DNA of 64,000 nt from the NCBI RefSeq assembly GCF_001742425.1, contig NZ_MJEH01000014.1:1-64000 (forward strand). The letters are read 5' to 3'. This DNA comes from Bacillus solimangrovi (GTDB lineage Bacteria; Bacillota; Bacilli; Bacillales; Bacillaceae_N). Position numbers and translations under genes: made by a program. Of the stretch, positions 1 to 9,159 are shown one piece after another. A model generated the notes under the pieces. The model was not told the origin of the DNA and searched no databases. It saw only the letters and a program-made list of their open reading frames with translations. How positions within the stretch are numbered: the stretch's first letter is position 1; each line of letters begins with the position of its first letter.

Positions 1-934
1 CTTCAGTAATTTCTGCATCACCTTGACCAATTCCACTTGTTTCAACAATAATGAAATCAAACCCCGCTTGTTTTACAACTTGAATCGCTTCCTTAATGGC
101 AAGTGAAAGTTCGGTCCTTGACCCACGAGTAGCAAGGCTTCGCATATATACACGTGGATTAAAGATCGCATTCATACGAATTCGATCGCCAAGCAACGCT
201 CCACCCGTTTTTTGCTTAGTCGGATCAACAGAAAGAATAGCGATCTTTTTCTCTGGCACTTCATTTAGAAAGCGACGGACAAGCTCGTCTGTTAAAGAGC
301 TTTTACCTGCACCACCAGTTCCTGTTATCCCTAACACTGGAGTGTCTGCCGTTATATTCATTTCTAGTGCAGACCCTACTGCATCAGCTGCCTCATCATT
401 TCCAGACTCCGCTTCTTCAGCCGCTGTTATCCATTTTGCGACTGTTCTGAAATCTTCAACTGTAGGTGCTGGCATCTCTTCTAACCTATCAAAGGTTGCA
501 TAATCACATTCTTCAACCATACGATTAATCATACCTTGCAAACCTAGCTCACGACCATCGTCAGGTGAGAATATACGAGCAATTCCATAATCATGCAACT
601 CTTTTATCTCACGGGGAACAATAACACCTCCGCCTCCCCCATAAATGCGGATATGTTCAGCACCTTTTTCCTTCAACAGATCATACATATATTTAAAAAA
701 TTCAACGTGACCACCTTGGTAAGATGAGATCGCAATTCCTTGAACGTCCTCTTGAATTGCTGCACTCACAATCTCTTCTACTGAACGGTTGTGCCCAAGG
801 TGAATAACCTCAGATCCTGTTGCTTGAATAATGCGACGCATAATATTAATCGAAGCATCATGACCATCAAATAAGCTAGAAGCTGTCACAAACCTTACAT
901 GATGTTTTGGTTTATAAATTTCTGTGTTAGCCAT
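1..934 (-). CDS. icmF: Fused isobutyryl-CoA mutase (IcmF), N-terminal part, runs off the window
   Basis: An open frame of 311 codons starts at ATG 934 behind AAAGGGGAGAAAG and is still open at base 1, so only the N-terminus is present. Residues about 13-140 form a B12-binding domain: D23 and H25 lie in FDGHDAS, the DxHxxG-like cobalamin-ligand motif with Ser in place of Gly, followed by IHLGHNR and a glycine-rich loop. A Walker A motif [12 protein letters not shown] (about 202-213) opens a MeaB-type G domain, and [18 protein letters not shown] follows. This order, B12 domain then GTPase, is that of IcmF, in which the mutase barrel comes last; full IcmF proteins are near 1,080 aa. The enzyme interconverts isobutyryl-CoA and butyryl-CoA, and some homologues use other acyl groups. 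It is the last visible gene of the fadF operon and would feed branched acyl-CoA into beta-oxidation. The call rests on motif order; the catalytic barrel lies outside the window. Confidence 0.93.
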   Translation of the reverse strand, partial: MANTEIYKPKHHVRFVTASSLFDGHDASINIMRRIIQATGSEVIHLGHNRSVEEIVSAAIQEDVQGIAISSYQGGHVEFFKYMYDLLKEKGAEHIRIYGGGGGVIVPREIKELHDYGIARIFSPDDGRELGLQGMINRMVEECDYATFDRLEEMPAPTVEDFRTVAKWITAAEEAESGNDEAADAVGSALEMNITADTPVLGITGTGGAGKSSLTDELVRRFLNEVPEKKIAILSVDPTKQKTGGALLGDRIRMNAIFNPRVYMRSLATRGSRTELSLAIKEAIQVVKQAGFDFIIVETSGIGQGDAEITE

Positions 935-1070
935 TCACTTTCTCCCCTTTAATTTGAATGTTAACGCACAAAATTCTCTGACTTATTATTAAAATAGAAA
1001 GAGGGAAATGCTGAGAAGTTATTGATGTAGAAGCCATTTCTAGAAATATGAGCTCAGATCTCCCACTCTT

Positions 1071-1700
1071 TTAAACCTTTTTAGAAAGTAAACCTCCAAG
1101 CAAATTTTCTATTTGCAATTCTGTATATTCTTCTAATGTGTATAACTTCTGCAAAATCCAACGCCTAAATCCCCACATCTGACCTTGAACGAAAATGTTA
1201 TGTGCTACAAGCTTGATTTCTGATTCTGACAGACTAAATTCTCCATTTTCAACACACCTGCGAAGTATTTTTTCAAACATTGCAACCATCTCAATTTCCT
1301 TCTCTAATACGTATGGAAGAGCATCCTTCGTTAATGACTTAGCTTCTTGGTACATGACAAGAACTTCATCTTGCACTTCGTCCATTACTACAAAGTAGGA
1401 GGTAACAGCCTGCTTCAAGCACTCAATATCTCCACGCTCTAAATCCATAGATGTTTGAAGGCGTTGATGTACACTTTCATAAATAGAATCACATACGAGG
1501 TACAATACATCTTCTTTTTTACGAATATACTCATATAGAGTACCGATACTAAAACCTGCCGCTTTCGCGATTTCACGGGTTGTACTGCGATGAAAACCTT
1601 TTTCTATAAAAAGCTTAACCGCCCCTTTAATCATCTGATCTCTTCGTTTTTTTACTAGCTTCTCATCTTTAACAGATGCAGGAACTTCACGTTTACTCAC
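1071..1700 (-). CDS. TetR-family regulator of the acyl-CoA operon
   Basis: A TetR/AcrR repressor of 209 aa from GTG 1700, which has GAGGGG six bases upstream. A longer reading from GTG 1730 would add ten residues with weaker support. The N-terminal helix-turn-helix is clear: IKGAVKLFIEKGFHRSTT, then EIAKAAGFSIGTLYEYIRKK. The C-terminal helical half is the variable ligand-binding part. It lies between acdA and icmF on the same strand, 61 bases after acdA, so it is co-transcribed with the pathway genes. By analogy with B. subtilis FadR, a TetR protein released by long-chain acyl-CoA, it may repress this operon through the operator-like site at 8992-9009; that link is inferred. It could instead sense a branched-chain acyl-CoA. 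Confidence 0.88.
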   Translation of the reverse strand: MSKREVPASVKDEKLVKKRRDQMIKGAVKLFIEKGFHRSTTREIAKAAGFSIGTLYEYIRKKEDVLYLVCDSIYESVHQRLQTSMDLERGDIECLKQAVTSYFVVMDEVQDEVLVMYQEAKSLTKDALPYVLEKEIEMVAMFEKILRRCVENGEFSLSESEIKLVAHNIFVQGQMWGFRRWILQKLYTLEEYTELQIENLLGGLLSKKV

Positions 1701-1761
1701 CCTATTCCCCTCTTTCCGCTTGCTTGTCACCCGCGTACCCCTTAAGAAAGAGGGTACTAAC

Positions 1762-2904
1762 TTAACCTTTTGTCAACATTCTCGAGATAACAAGTCGCTG
1801 AATTTCATTTGTTCCTTCATATATTTGTGTAATCTTCGCATCACGCATATAACGTTCAACAGGATAATCTTTCGTATAGCCGTAACCACCGAATACTTGT
1901 ACAGCCTCTGTCGTTACTTTCATTGCAGTATCACCAGCAAGCAACTTAGACATCGCTGATTCTTTACCATATGGCAAACCTTCCGACTCTCTCCAAGCCG
2001 CTTGGTATGTTAAGAGACGAGATGCTTCCACGGTTGTCGCCATATCTGCAAGCTTAAAGCCAATCCCCTGTTGAGCTGAAATTGGTTTTCCAAATTGAAC
2101 ACGCTCTTTTGCATACTCAATTGATGAATCGAGTGCACCTTGTGCAATCCCAACAGCTTGTGCTGCGATACCATTTCGACCACCGTCTAGTGTCATCATC
2201 GCAACCTTAAAGCCTTCTCCTAAATTACCTAATAAGTTCTCTTTCGGTACTCGACAATTGTCAAAAATGATTTCTGTAGTTGGTGACGAACGAATACCTA
2301 ATTTCTTCTCTTTCTTACCAACTGAAAAACCTGGAAAATCACTTTCAACAATGAACGCACTAACACCTTTATGTTTTGATGTTGGATCTGTAACAGCGAA
2401 CACAACATAGATGTCTGCAATACCGCCATTTGTAATAAATATTTTTGAACCATTTAATATATAGTCATCTCCATCAACAATTGCAGTCGTTTTCATACCA
2501 CCTGCATCAGAACCTGACCCCGGCTCAGTCAGCCCATACGCACCAATTTTCTTCCCTTCAGCCATCGGTCTCAAATATTTCTGTTTCTGTTCTTCCGTAC
2601 CAAACTTATATACTGGCCAACCAGCTAATGAAACATGTGCCGATAGCGTTACGCCTGTTGAAGCACATACTCGAGATAGCTCCTCAATTGCAATAACGTA
2701 AGCTAAATAATCAAACCCACTGCCACCATACTCTTCTGGCCACGGAATACCTGTGAGCCCTAACTCAGCCATTTTATCAAAAATTTCTAGATCAAAACGC
2801 TCTTCTTCATCACGCTCAGCTGCTGTTGGTTCAACCACCTCAGTTGCGAAATCACGAACCATCTTTCTTAACATTTCATGTTCTTCTGATAATTGAAAAT
2901 TCAT
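1762..2904 (-). CDS. acdA: Acyl-CoA dehydrogenase AcdA
   Basis: A 380-aa FAD-dependent acyl-CoA dehydrogenase, the usual length for the family, that introduces the alpha-beta double bond and passes electrons to electron-transfer flavoprotein. Visible family signatures are [18 protein letters not shown] around residue 130 (flavin and substrate binding), the central FITNGG segment, [18 protein letters not shown], and [10 protein letters not shown] near the C-terminus, which contains the catalytic glutamate. The sequence is very close to my recollection of B. subtilis AcdA, including the starting MNF-LSEEHEM. The start follows an AGAGGGGG ribosome-binding site. It sits between mmgC (78 bases to the start of that gene's stop side) and the TetR gene. 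Substrate chain length or branching cannot be read from the sequence. Confidence 0.95.
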   Translation of the reverse strand: MNFQLSEEHEMLRKMVRDFATEVVEPTAAERDEEERFDLEIFDKMAELGLTGIPWPEEYGGSGFDYLAYVIAIEELSRVCASTGVTLSAHVSLAGWPVYKFGTEEQKQKYLRPMAEGKKIGAYGLTEPGSGSDAGGMKTTAIVDGDDYILNGSKIFITNGGIADIYVVFAVTDPTSKHKGVSAFIVESDFPGFSVGKKEKKLGIRSSPTTEIIFDNCRVPKENLLGNLGEGFKVAMMTLDGGRNGIAAQAVGIAQGALDSSIEYAKERVQFGKPISAQQGIGFKLADMATTVEASRLLTYQAAWRESEGLPYGKESAMSKLLAGDTAMKVTTEAVQVFGGYGYTKDYPVERYMRDAKITQIYEGTNEIQRLVISRMLTKG

Positions 2905-2982
2905 TATACATAATCCCCCTCTGTTTGTCTTTGACTAAATCGCATCAATTTAACTTTATATAGTAGGTTGCTAGAAAAACGA

Positions 2983-4122
2983 TTATTTCGTTAAACTACG
3001 ACTAATAACTAGACGTTGAATTTCACTCGTACCTTCATAAATCTCTGTAATTTTCGCATCACGGAAAAATCGCTCTACTGGATAATCCTTCGTATAACCG
3101 TAACCACCGTAAACTTGAACAGCTTCTGTTGCTACATTAACAGCCGTTTGTGATGCAAATAGTTTTGCCATTGATGCTTCTTGTCCACATTGGATACCAC
3201 GTGATTTCATGTCAGCTGCTCGATAGATTAATAGCTTTGCAGCTTCAACTGATGTGGCCATATCTGCTAGCTTGAAACCAATCCCTTGCTGTAATGCGAT
3301 CGGTTTCCCAAATTGAACACGTTCCTTCGCATATTCCGTTGCGTGTTCTAATGCTGCTTCTGCAATTCCTAACGCTTGTGCCGCGATACCAATTCGTCCT
3401 ACATCTAAGTTTGCCATCGCTATTTTAAATCCTTGACCCTCTTCACCAAGAAGATTTCCCACAGGTACTTGACAATCTTCGAATGTTAACTGCACTGTAT
3501 TCGAACCATGTAAGCCCATTTTTGCTTCTTTCTTGCCGATAATGAAACCTGGTGTATCTTTTTCAACGATAAATGCAGATATACCTTTAGACCCTTTTTC
3601 AGGATCTGTTGAAGCAAACACGATGTATGTATCTGCTTCTCCACCATTTGTGATGAATATTTTCGAACCGTTTAATACATATGAATCCCCATTTTTTATT
3701 GCACGCGTCTTCAAACTACCCGCATCAGAGCCTGCTCCTGGTTCAGTCAATGCGAAAGCCCCAAGGTACTCTCCTGATGCAAGCTTTGGTACGTACTTTC
3801 GTTTCTGTTCTTCTGAGCCAAAATAAAATATAGGATTCGTCCCCACTGAAGTATGAACAGATAAAATAACTCCTACCGTAGCACTTACTTTCGAAAGCTC
3901 ATGAATTGCGATGATATAAGATATAAAATCCATTTCTGAGCCACCATAAGCTTCTGGTGTTGTAATTCCTAATAGCCCTAATTTCGCCATCTTATCTACA
4001 ATTTCTCGTGGGAATTCATCTGTTTCTTCCATTCTTTCAACAATTGGTGCAATTTCTTTTTGAGCGAAATCGCGAACCATCTTCCTCATCATCTCTTGTT
4101 CTTCTGTAAAACGTAGTTCCAT
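2983..4122 (-). CDS. mmgC: Second acyl-CoA dehydrogenase, MmgC-like
   Basis: A 379-aa acyl-CoA dehydrogenase paralogous to the neighbouring AcdA. The start at 4122 ([11 protein letters not shown]) is preferred over an ATG 39 bases upstream because CAGGAGG lies nine bases before it and homologues begin here. Signatures are [44 protein letters not shown] and [10 protein letters not shown] with the catalytic glutamate. It most resembles MmgC, the dehydrogenase of the B. subtilis mother-cell metabolic-gene operon, but here it is embedded with FadF and AcdA. Two adjacent paralogues suggest division of labour by chain length or branching; that is inference. Confidence 0.93.
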   Translation of the reverse strand: MELRFTEEQEMMRKMVRDFAQKEIAPIVERMEETDEFPREIVDKMAKLGLLGITTPEAYGGSEMDFISYIIAIHELSKVSATVGVILSVHTSVGTNPIFYFGSEEQKRKYVPKLASGEYLGAFALTEPGAGSDAGSLKTRAIKNGDSYVLNGSKIFITNGGEADTYIVFASTDPEKGSKGISAFIVEKDTPGFIIGKKEAKMGLHGSNTVQLTFEDCQVPVGNLLGEEGQGFKIAMANLDVGRIGIAAQALGIAEAALEHATEYAKERVQFGKPIALQQGIGFKLADMATSVEAAKLLIYRAADMKSRGIQCGQEASMAKLFASQTAVNVATEAVQVYGGYGYTKDYPVERFFRDAKITEIYEGTSEIQRLVISRSLTK

Positions 4123-4306
4123 GCTAGTTCCTCCTGTTGAATAAAATGAAACTTCCATCAATTGAGGTTCCCCTCGTCACTTATTAATAGTCGATGCAAC
4201 TAGTTAGAAATTTTCTAAAAATTAATGCCGCAAGGAGATGACCAAGCTCCTTTTCTCCTTAAACTCCGATACCTATAGTCTTAGCTTCAGGCGACACGTA
4301 TTAAAT

Positions 4307-4322
4307 CGAGCGATTGCTCGCT
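4307..4322 (-). other. Intercistronic hairpin after mmgB
   Basis: GAGCGA, TTGC and TCGCTC form a perfect six-pair hairpin just downstream of the mmgB stop codon (minus strand). No U-run follows, so it is more likely an mRNA stabiliser or processing point within the operon than a terminator. Confidence 0.4.
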
Positions 4323-4328
4323 CAACTG

Positions 4329-5180
4329 TTAATCGTATTTATAAAATCCACGGCCTGTCTTTCGTCCAAGCCAACCTGCTTTCACATATTTACGTAGTAA
4401 TGGGCATGGACGATATTTATCATCACCAAATCCTTCATGTAAGACTTCCATAATTGATAGGCATGTATCTAAACCGATAAAGTCTGCTAGTGTAAGTGGT
4501 CCCATTGGGTGATTCATACCAAGTTTCATTACTTCATCAATCGCTTCAGGCTCCGCTACACCTTCATATACTGTATAAATTGCTTCATTAATCATTGGCA
4601 TTAAAATACGGTTTGAAACAAATCCAGGGAAATCATTTACTTCTACAGGGACTTTATTTAATTTCTTCGTCATTTCTTCAATTGCTTGATACACTTCATC
4701 TGTCGTTGCAAGCCCTCGAATAATTTCAACGAGCTTCATTACTGGAACTGGATTCATGAAGTGCATTCCTATTACTTTTTCAGGTCTATTCGTTACAGCA
4801 GCAATTTCAGTAATTGGCAGTGAAGATGTATTCGTCGCTAGAATCGCATGAGCTGGTGCAATCTCGTCAAGTTGAGCAAAAATATTACTCTTAATCTCCA
4901 TGTTTTCAACAGCTGCTTCTATTACGAGATCAACACTGTTAGCACTTTGAATATCTGTTGATGTTTTCATATTTGAAAGTACTCGAGCCTTTTCATCATC
5001 ATTCATACGACCTTTATCAACTTGGCGTTGAAGATTCTTTGAAATGTTGTTCATCCCACGCTCTAAGAACTCATCCTTTAAATCTTGTAAAACAACCTCA
5101 TAACCAGCCATTGCACATACTTGGGCAATGCCCGAACCCATTTGCCCGGCACCAATAACCATTACTTTTTTTATACTCAT
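4329..5180 (-). CDS. mmgB: 3-hydroxyacyl-CoA (3-hydroxybutyryl-CoA) dehydrogenase MmgB
   Basis: A 283-aa NAD(P)-dependent 3-hydroxyacyl-CoA dehydrogenase, oxidising or reducing the 3-hydroxy/3-keto acyl-CoA pair. The Rossmann nucleotide site [13 protein letters not shown] occupies residues 8-20. Further signatures are [10 protein letters not shown] and [17 protein letters not shown] (the catalytic His and following region), and [19 protein letters not shown]. Length and sequence fit MmgB/Hbd proteins. The start has AAGGAGGA eight bases upstream. It lies downstream of the thiolase mmgA and upstream of mmgC in the same orientation, as in B. subtilis mmgABC, which supports a short-chain beta-oxidation role. 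Confidence 0.95.
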   Translation of the reverse strand: MSIKKVMVIGAGQMGSGIAQVCAMAGYEVVLQDLKDEFLERGMNNISKNLQRQVDKGRMNDDEKARVLSNMKTSTDIQSANSVDLVIEAAVENMEIKSNIFAQLDEIAPAHAILATNTSSLPITEIAAVTNRPEKVIGMHFMNPVPVMKLVEIIRGLATTDEVYQAIEEMTKKLNKVPVEVNDFPGFVSNRILMPMINEAIYTVYEGVAEPEAIDEVMKLGMNHPMGPLTLADFIGLDTCLSIMEVLHEGFGDDKYRPCPLLRKYVKAGWLGRKTGRGFYKYD

Positions 5181-5392
5181 CTGTTATTCCTCCTTAAATA
5201 AATGGATTAAGAGAATTTACTAATTTAATGTTATCTAGCTTCCGCATGCATCTGACCTATATCAATTAGAAAGCTTTGATATACCAAAATAGTCTGACAT
5301 CTACAAAAGCTAGATTAATAAAGTGAAACTTCGCTGACTTTTCTAAGCTTTGAAGTGGGAGTCTTAGTGTCAGTTAAAACGTGGTAAAACGC

Positions 5393-6571
5393 TTACACTT
5401 GAATCATAATGGCATCCCCTTGACCGCCTCCACTGCAAATAGCTGCGATACCGATCCCTCCGCCACGACGTTTCAATTCATGTATTAACGTTAAAATAAT
5501 TCTCGTACCACTTGCTCCAATTGGATGACCAAGTGCTACTGCTCCTCCATTAACATTCACCTTATCAGGATTCAATCCTGCTATTTTTCCACTTGCTAAT
5601 GCTACGGCTGCAAATGCTTCATTAACCTCAAACAACTCAATGTCCTCTACTGACTTACCCGTCTTATTTAACAATTTATTAATTACAAGACCCGGTGTTT
5701 CAGGAAAACGATGTGCTTCTACCGCAAGTGCTGTATGTCCAATGATTGTTGCCATCACTTCTTTACCTTCTTTACTTGCACGTTCCTCAGACATTAATAC
5801 AAGCGCACCAGCACCATCATTCACACCTGGTGCATTGCCAGCAGTTATTGTACCGTCTTCACCAAATACTGGTGATAGTTTACTAAGTTTCTCTGTTGTC
5901 GTTCCTACTCGAGGAGCTTCATCTGTATCAATCGTTACAGCATCTCCTTTACGTTGCGGAACATCGACAGGAACGATCTCATCTGCAAATTTTCCTTCTT
6001 CAATCGCCGCAAGTGCACGTTGGTGACTTCTGTTAGCCCATTCATCTTGTTGTTCACGTGTTAGTTCAAATTCTTTCGCAGTGCTATTTCCATAAGTGCC
6101 CATATGAACACCTTTGAATGAACAAGTCAGCCCATCATGTACCATGGCATCAATAACTTTTTGATCACCCATTCTCATACCCCAACGTGCTTTTGGTAGC
6201 ATATATGGTGCATTACTCATAGATTCCATTCCTCCGGCAACAATTACATCTTCATCACCGACACGAATGATTTGATCAGCAAGCGTTACGCTTCGCATTC
6301 CTGAAGCACATACTTTGTTAATCGTTTCTGTTTGAACTTCCCAAGGAATATCTGCATAACGTGAAGCTTGACGTGACGGAATCTGACCTTGACCGGCTTG
6401 TAGAACGTTACCCATTAGTACTTCACCGACATTTGCAGCATCTACACCTGCACGCTTCAATGCCTCTTTAATCGCAATCCCACCCAATTGAGATGCTGTT
6501 AAAGAACTTAATGATCCCCCAAACTTTCCAAAAGGTGTACGGGCTCCACCAACGATTACAGTTCTAGTCAT
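5393..6571 (-). CDS. mmgA: Acetyl-CoA acetyltransferase (thiolase) MmgA
   Basis: A 392-aa thiolase that cleaves 3-ketoacyl-CoA to acetyl-CoA plus a shortened acyl-CoA, or condenses two acetyl-CoA. The nucleophilic Cys88 lies in [10 protein letters not shown], the catalytic histidine in [16 protein letters not shown], and the second cysteine in CSGGGQGDA near the C-terminus. Length is standard for the family. The ribosome-binding site AAGGAGGAAA is seven bases before ATG 6571. The 211-bp gap to mmgB has no gene and no convincing terminator. It belongs to the fadF-mmgABC-acdA-tetR-icmF unit. Confidence 0.95.
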   Translation of the reverse strand: MTRTVIVGGARTPFGKFGGSLSSLTASQLGGIAIKEALKRAGVDAANVGEVLMGNVLQAGQGQIPSRQASRYADIPWEVQTETINKVCASGMRSVTLADQIIRVGDEDVIVAGGMESMSNAPYMLPKARWGMRMGDQKVIDAMVHDGLTCSFKGVHMGTYGNSTAKEFELTREQQDEWANRSHQRALAAIEEGKFADEIVPVDVPQRKGDAVTIDTDEAPRVGTTTEKLSKLSPVFGEDGTITAGNAPGVNDGAGALVLMSEERASKEGKEVMATIIGHTALAVEAHRFPETPGLVINKLLNKTGKSVEDIELFEVNEAFAAVALASGKIAGLNPDKVNVNGGAVALGHPIGASGTRIILTLIHELKRRGGGIGIAAICSGGGQGDAIMIQV

Positions 6572-6607
6572 AAGATTTCCTCCTTCATTTGATTGAACGC
6601 TCGCTCG

Positions 6608-6649
6608 ACGCGTGAAAGGGGTGATGCCTTTGCACCACCTCTTCCGCGT
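6608..6649 (-). other. Hairpin between fadF and mmgA
   Basis: ACGCG (6608-6612) pairs with CGCGT (6645-6649) and AAGGGGTG (6616-6623) pairs with CACCTCTT (6636-6643), giving a long two-part stem. The minus-strand RNA has one A-C mismatch where the plus-strand RNA would have a G-U pair. With no U-run, it probably acts in mRNA processing or is a repeat remnant rather than a terminator. Confidence 0.45.
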
Positions 6650-6661
6650 TCATTACATATT

Positions 6662-8779
6662 TTATTGCACTACCATTTCACTTTTTTGAGCACCACATAC
6701 AGATAACTCAAGAATTTCAGCTATATCTAACGTTTGTACACTTTCTTCAACTTCTTTCGCTTTCGTACCATCACTTAACATCGTTAAGCAATACGGACAA
6801 CCACTACTAATCATAGACGGATTAATTTCAAGTGCTTGTTCAGTACGTGCAACATTAATTCGATTACCTGTATCTTCTTCCATCCACATTAGTCCACCAC
6901 CAGCACCACAGCACATTCCAGTATCTCGATTACGTTCCATCTCGATCACTTTAACGCCTGGGATAGCCTTTAAGACTTCTCGTGGTGGTTCATAAACTTC
7001 ATTGTAACGTCCTAAATAACAAGAATCGTGGAATGTAATTGTTTCATTTACTTCATGAGTTGGTTGTAAGCGACCTTCTCGAACCCATTCTGCTAATAAT
7101 TCAGTATGATGATACACTTCGCCTTCAAACCCAAAATCTGAATACTCATTTTTCAATGTATTATATGCATGTGGATCTATCGTTACAATTTTTGTTACCC
7201 CATTTTTTTCAAATTCGCTAATATTTTTAGTCGCAAGGTCTTGGAATAAAAATTCATTACCTAGTCGTCTAGCTGTATCACCAGAATTTTTCTCCTTATT
7301 ACCGAGAATAGCAAATTTAATACCAGCTTCATTCATGAGCTTGGCAAATGATAAAGCAATTTTCTGACTACGATTATCATAAGAACCCATTGATCCTACC
7401 CAGAATAAATACTCGAATTCTTCATCTGCTTTTTTCATTTCTTTAACTGTTGGAGCATGAACATCTTCACGTGCATCACGCCAGTTCTCACGTTCCTTAC
7501 GGTTAATACCCCAAGGATTTCCTTGTCGTTCAATATTTTGCATCGCACGTTGAGCATCTGCATCCATCTTACCTTCAGTTAGAACAAGGTAACGGCGTAA
7601 ATCAATAATCTTATCAACATGCTCATTCATAACTGGACATTGATCCTCACAGTTACGGCACGTTGTACATGCCCAAATTTCCTCTTCAGTAATGACATCT
7701 CCAATTAAGCTTGGGCTATAATCTAGAGCCGCTGCTCCTTCTTCAAACCCTGCTGCAGCAGACTGCATCGCTAGTTGATTTCCTTTTGTATTGTTAAACG
7801 CAAATGTCGGAACCCATGGTTTTCGTGACGTTACGACCGCGCCCTTCTCTGTTAAGTGATCACGCATTTTCACAATTAAATCCATTGGAGACAACATCTT
7901 ACCTGTACCTGTTGCCGGGCACATATTTGTACAGCGACCACACTCAACACACGCATAAAAGTCAATCATTTGCCCCTGATAGAAATCTTCAATCTTACCA
8001 ACACCAAACGATTCTGCTTCTTCGTCCTCGAAGTTTATCGGACGTAGTTTACCAGGTGCATCTAGACGATTGAAATAAACATTTGCAGGACCTGCAATTA
8101 AGTGCGCATGCTTAGACTGTGGCACATACACGAGGAATGTTAGCAGTACAAGCAAATGAACCCACCATGAAAAATAAAAGATTCCCGCTGCTACTGTTGG
8201 ACTAATCCCAGAAAATAATAGTGCTATCGTTGAAGCAATTGGCTCACTCCATGTCCCTTCATGACCCTGCCAAATGATTCCCATTCCATTTCCAAGCAAT
8301 GTTGAGACCATTAGCGTACCGATAAAAATTAATACTAAACCAGCTTTCCAACCCCTTTTTAAACGAACAAGCTTCTCAATATATCGACGATGGAAGGCCC
8401 AAATTACCGCAGTTAAAATCATTAATGCTACAATTTCTTGGAAAAATGTAAAACCTGGGTACAACGGTCCCAATGGTAAATGAGTGCCCGGTGCAAGACC
8501 TTTCCAAATAAAATCAATCGCACCGAATTGAACTAGTAAAAAACCGTAAAACATCATTACGTGAATAATTCCACTCTTCTTATCTTTCAAAAGTTTCTTT
8601 TGTCCGAAGACATTCACTTTAACTTTTTCAAGACGTGCCTTCACGTTTTCTTCAAATTCTTCTTTTTTACCTAATTTAATGTATTCGTAACGTGTTTTAA
8701 CAACATACACAAATAGTGATAACCCGTAAGCCATGATTGCTAGAAAAGCTATCCAATTAATTACAAGTAAAGTATTCAT
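6662..8779 (-). CDS. fadF: FadF: membrane iron-sulfur protein of acyl-CoA oxidation
   Basis: A 705-aa membrane iron-sulfur oxidoreductase, the same length as B. subtilis FadF (YwjF). The N-terminal 240 residues have about five or six hydrophobic segments resembling a NarI/heterodisulfide-reductase cytochrome module. Two 4Fe-4S ferredoxin motifs follow: CVECGRCTNMCP near residue 285 and CTTCRNCEDQCP near 375. The C-terminus carries two CCG-type domains with DSCYLGR, GMCCGAGGG and SGCPYC. It is expected to take electrons from acyl-CoA dehydrogenases via ETF into the membrane quinone pool; this role is established for the family only by association. ATG 8779 is chosen because AAAGGGG precedes it by about nine bases. 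It is the promoter-proximal gene of the operon. Confidence 0.93.
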   Translation of the reverse strand: MNTLLVINWIAFLAIMAYGLSLFVYVVKTRYEYIKLGKKEEFEENVKARLEKVKVNVFGQKKLLKDKKSGIIHVMMFYGFLLVQFGAIDFIWKGLAPGTHLPLGPLYPGFTFFQEIVALMILTAVIWAFHRRYIEKLVRLKRGWKAGLVLIFIGTLMVSTLLGNGMGIIWQGHEGTWSEPIASTIALLFSGISPTVAAGIFYFSWWVHLLVLLTFLVYVPQSKHAHLIAGPANVYFNRLDAPGKLRPINFEDEEAESFGVGKIEDFYQGQMIDFYACVECGRCTNMCPATGTGKMLSPMDLIVKMRDHLTEKGAVVTSRKPWVPTFAFNNTKGNQLAMQSAAAGFEEGAAALDYSPSLIGDVITEEEIWACTTCRNCEDQCPVMNEHVDKIIDLRRYLVLTEGKMDADAQRAMQNIERQGNPWGINRKERENWRDAREDVHAPTVKEMKKADEEFEYLFWVGSMGSYDNRSQKIALSFAKLMNEAGIKFAILGNKEKNSGDTARRLGNEFLFQDLATKNISEFEKNGVTKIVTIDPHAYNTLKNEYSDFGFEGEVYHHTELLAEWVREGRLQPTHEVNETITFHDSCYLGRYNEVYEPPREVLKAIPGVKVIEMERNRDTGMCCGAGGGLMWMEEDTGNRINVARTEQALEINPSMISSGCPYCLTMLSDGTKAKEVEESVQTLDIAEILELSVCGAQKSEMVVQ

Positions 8780-8824
8780 GTACACAGCCCCTTTCATGCC
8801 TAATTACTCTTATGTTTCTGTTGC

Positions 8825-8917
8825 CTACCCTGCGGAATATAATTTTTTACAGTGACTATATTCGAAGAGAGGTTTCGATTCGTTATCTCTGTTTACTTCT
8901 TTGCATAAAAAGAACAA
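8825..8917 (-). CDS. Possible 30-codon leader ORF upstream of fadF
   Basis: A very strong Shine-Dalgarno AAGGAGGTG (8929-8921) lies five bases before a TTG that opens a 30-codon frame (starting FFLCKEVNRDNESK after the initiator) ending in TAG 46 bases before fadF. The frame has no recognisable domain and starts with a rare codon. It is listed because such a strong site without an assigned gene in an operon leader is unusual. It may be a leader peptide, or the SD may be a fortuitous or regulatory element. Confidence 0.25.
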   Translation of the reverse strand: MFFLCKEVNRDNESKPLFEYSHCKKLYSAG

Positions 8918-8970
8918 AGACACCTCCTTGAAAGCGTAAACATTTTTAAACGAGTTAATATTCTGACAAC

Positions 8971-8976
8971 ATTATA
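8971..8976 (-). promoter_or_regulatory. Sigma-A -10 box of the fadF operon
   Basis: On the minus strand the segment reads ATGATATAATG, giving a consensus TATAAT with an upstream TG (extended -10). The expected -35 position, about 17 bases further upstream, has no consensus hexamer and falls inside the operator-like palindrome at 8992-9009. The transcript would have a leader near 185 bases before fadF. Confidence 0.55.
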
Positions 8977-8991
8977 TCATAAATCGTCTTC

Positions 8992-9009
8992 TGAATGAGC
9001 ATTCAGTCA
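8992..9009. promoter_or_regulatory. FadR-type operator
   Basis: TGAATGA, four bases, then TCAGTCA matches the published B. subtilis FadR box (TGAATGA, N4, TCATTCA) at 13 of 14 half-site positions. Its core CTGAATG-AG-CATTCAG is also a perfect palindrome. It overlaps the predicted -35 region of the fadF promoter, a repressing position, and lies in the divergent gap between fadF and the cardiolipin synthase gene. The likely ligand protein is the TetR regulator at 1071-1700 or a FadR encoded elsewhere. Confidence 0.65.
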
Positions 9010-9159
9010 GTAGTTTTTTGAAAAAGTTCAATAAATTTGCATATTTTCGATAAGAATCGTTTTTTCGTAATTATAAAACTTTTTTCATGAATAGTTATAA
9101 AGCTGGAGAAAATAATGTTTAATCTACCCATTCATACAGTTAAAGGAGACTGCGGAATC

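Noticed and set aside
5181-5392. Possible repeat or small RNA in the mmgA-mmgB gap (two AAGCTTTGA copies)
   Set aside because: The copies are short and no stable fold or terminator is visible; treated as an ordinary intercistronic spacer.
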